Under the pieces are notes generated by a model. It made no database searches. It worked only from the letters and a program-made list of their open reading frames with translations, and had not been told where the DNA came from. 64,000 nt of DNA from Methanothrix harundinacea 6Ac (lineage in GTDB: Archaea; Halobacteriota; Methanosarcinia; Methanotrichales; Methanotrichaceae): the NCBI RefSeq assembly GCF_000235565.1, contig NC_017527.1, forward strand, positions 1,984,001-2,048,000, in the 5' to 3' direction. Numbering within the stretch: position 1 is the first letter of the stretch; every line of letters begins with the position of its first letter. Shown here one piece after another: positions 62,391 to 64,000 of the stretch. The position numbers were made by a program, and so were the translations under genes.

Positions 62391-63905
62391 ATGAAGCCAG
62401 TCACCCTCATCATCATGGACGGGTTCGGGGAGAGCGGCGAGGTGGAGGGGAACGCCATCGCCGCCGCGAGGACCCCCACCATCGACCGCCTCAAGGGCTC
62501 TTATCCGTTCACCACCATCGGCGCCGCAGGGCTGGACGTGGGCCTCCCCCCCGGCCAGATGGGAAACTCGGAGGTGGGCCACCTCAACCTCGGGGCCGGG
62601 AGGATAGTCTACCAGGACTACACCCGGATCAACCTCGCCATCGAGGACGGCACCTTCTTCGCCAACCCCAACCTCGCGGAGGCGGTGGACCTGGCCAGGG
62701 ATAGGGGGGGGACCCTCCACCTGATGGGCCTCTTATCCGACGGGGGGGTCCACAGCCACCAGGCCCACCTCTTCGCCCTCCTCAGGCTCGCGCGAGATAG
62801 GGGGCTCGGGCGGGTCCGGATCCACGCCATCCTCGACGGGAGGGACGTCCCCCCCCGGAGCGCCCTCGGCTACTTCCGGGAGCTGGAGGAGGTGATGGGG
62901 TCTTTTGGCCTCGGGAAGGTCGCCACCGTCGCCGGGAGGTACTACTCCATGGACCGGGACCGGAGGTGGGAGAGGACGGAGCTCGCCTACCGGGCGATGA
63001 CCTCGGGGGAGGGGCTGAGGGCCGATAGCCCCGCTGAGGCGGTCCAGGCCGCCTACGACCGGGGGGAGGACGACGAGTTCGTCAGGCCGACGGTCATCGA
63101 TCCCGACGGCCTGGTCAGAGACGGCGACTCCCTCATCTTCTTCAACTTCAGGCCCGACCGGGCCCGCCAGATCACCAAGGCCTTCCTCCTCCCCGACTTC
63201 TGCGAGTTCGATCGGAGGAAGGTCGAGGTCCACTTCGTCTGCATGACCCAGTACCAGGAGTCGATCGGGGCTCCGATCGCCTTCCCCGCCGACCACCTCA
63301 CCGAGACCCTGGGAGAGGTGGTGAGCAGGGCAGGCCTCCGACAGCTCCGGATCGCCGAGACGGAGAAGTACGCCCACGTCACCTTCTTCTTCAACGGCGG
63401 CCGGGAGGAGCCGAGCCCCGGGGAGGATAGGCTCCTGATACCGTCGCCGAAGGTCGCCACCTACGACAGAAAGCCGGAGATGTCCGCCTTCGAGGTGACG
63501 GACGCCGTCGTCGAGAAGATCCGGGGAGGGGCCTACGACCTCATCGTCCTCAACTACGCCAACTCCGACATGGTAGGCCACACCGGGATCTTCGAGGCGG
63601 CGGTGGAGGCGGTGGAGGCGGTCGACGACTGCGTCGGACGGGTCGTCTCGGAGGTCCTCGCCCGGGGCGGAGCCGTCCTCCTGACGTCGGACCACGGGAA
63701 CGCCGAGCAGATGGAGGACAGAAAGACCGGCCAGCACCACACCGCCCACACCACCAACCGCGTCCCCTTCGGCCTCATCGGAGGCAAAAGGCCGAGGCTC
63801 CGGGAAGACGGGATCCTCGCCGACGTCGCCCCCACCGTCCTCGACCTTCTCGGCCTCCCCGCCCCCGCCGCCATGACCGGGAGGTCTCTGATCGCCAGAG
63901 ATTAA
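62391..63905 (+). CDS. gpmI: 2,3-bisphosphoglycerate-independent phosphoglycerate mutase
   Basis: 504 residues, normal for the long bacterial-type GpmI rather than the ~410-residue archaeal ApgM. LIIMDGFGESGEVEGNAIAAA, GQMGNSEVGHLNLGAGRIVYQD (phosphorylated Ser near residue 60), RNxDxR-type FNFRPDRARQITKAF and TSDHGNAEQMEDRKTGQ carry the two-metal site of the alkaline-phosphatase fold. It interconverts 3- and 2-phosphoglycerate in glycolysis/gluconeogenesis. It begins 41 bases after pcm. Confidence 0.95.
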   Translation: MKPVTLIIMDGFGESGEVEGNAIAAARTPTIDRLKGSYPFTTIGAAGLDVGLPPGQMGNSEVGHLNLGAGRIVYQDYTRINLAIEDGTFFANPNLAEAVDLARDRGGTLHLMGLLSDGGVHSHQAHLFALLRLARDRGLGRVRIHAILDGRDVPPRSALGYFRELEEVMGSFGLGKVATVAGRYYSMDRDRRWERTELAYRAMTSGEGLRADSPAEAVQAAYDRGEDDEFVRPTVIDPDGLVRDGDSLIFFNFRPDRARQITKAFLLPDFCEFDRRKVEVHFVCMTQYQESIGAPIAFPADHLTETLGEVVSRAGLRQLRIAETEKYAHVTFFFNGGREEPSPGEDRLLIPSPKVATYDRKPEMSAFEVTDAVVEKIRGGAYDLIVLNYANSDMVGHTGIFEAAVEAVEAVDDCVGRVVSEVLARGGAVLLTSDHGNAEQMEDRKTGQHHTAHTTNRVPFGLIGGKRPRLREDGILADVAPTVLDLLGLPAPAAMTGRSLIARD

Positions 63906-64000
63906 GCCCAAGAGGTTTCAGTCTCTCCCTGATATGGATTCGTGCTGGAAACGGTTCCGGACCTACCTTCAGGTCAGCCAGGCCTTCAAGATAGCAAGAA

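Noticed and set aside
1-64000. CRISPR array, tRNA or rRNA
   Set aside because: No regularly spaced direct repeats, no cloverleaf with a T-loop motif and no rRNA stretches were recognised on reading the intergenic regions.

Overview
The window looks like chromosome of a methanogenic archaeon, most likely Methanotrichaceae (Methanothrix/Methanocrinis type). The support is GTP cyclohydrolase MptA (methanopterin route), an archaeal secF-secD pair, KptA, archaeal-type AlaS, an HVO_0476-type zinc-finger protein, a hexulose-phosphate synthase/RraA fusion, secreted DUF11 proteins, and TATA boxes placed 25-30 bases before short leaders. No methanogenesis gene lies in the window, so the family-level call is inference. 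Housekeeping genes are GC-rich; the insertion sequences, the TPR gene and to a lesser degree the restriction genes are clearly more AT-rich.

Layout. 1-1.8 kb: a secreted von Willebrand A protein running off the left edge. 2.2-5.1 kb: a citrate synthase gene split by a fresh IS66-family element with perfect target duplication. 5.2-8.3 kb: secreted alkylsulfatase-like metallo-beta-lactamase protein and secreted HAD hydrolase. 8.3-11.9 kb: a three-gene TelA module (membrane protein, substrate-binding/vWA fusion, TelA). 12.3-20.3 kb: a sulfatase island with a decayed sulfatase-maturase remnant, two secreted Cys-type sulfatases, a secreted protein of unknown function and an intact radical-SAM sulfatase maturase. 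20.5-32.2 kb: a mobile/defence region with an IS5-like transposase abutting a 5'-truncated TPR-DUF3883 gene, an orphan VapB-like antitoxin, and a five-gene type I restriction-modification operon (hsdM, TIGR02391 protein, hsdS, rhuM, hsdR).

32.3-46.1 kb is a core block: mptA with two unknown neighbours, kptA, a degenerate cis-prenyltransferase, a DUF92 membrane protein, an aminotransferase, secF-secD, the Hps-RraA fusion diverging from dapF, and a DHH/RecJ-like nuclease. A TnpB-only IS1341-type element follows. 47.6-64 kb holds dodecin, a thioredoxin-like protein, alaS, a UPF0248 gene overlapping a methyltransferase gene, an ICMT-like methyltransferase, two lamin-tail-domain secreted proteins, a PQQ-type propeller fused to a DOMON domain, a DUF11 surface protein with a START-like partner, a metallo-hydrolase, pcm and gpmI.

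The most unusual signals are these. (1) Three genes (43213, 18813, 15419) show a Shine-Dalgarno site and a natural Met-Lys-like N terminus, but the start position reads ATT or ATC; a fourth (12639) reads ACG. (2) Citrate synthase is broken by a very recent insertion. (3) The sulfatase island keeps a fossil copy of its own maturase. (4) An AT-rich TPR-DUF3883 nuclease-like gene sits beside a restriction system with two non-standard accessory genes. No CRISPR array, rRNA or tRNA was recognised.
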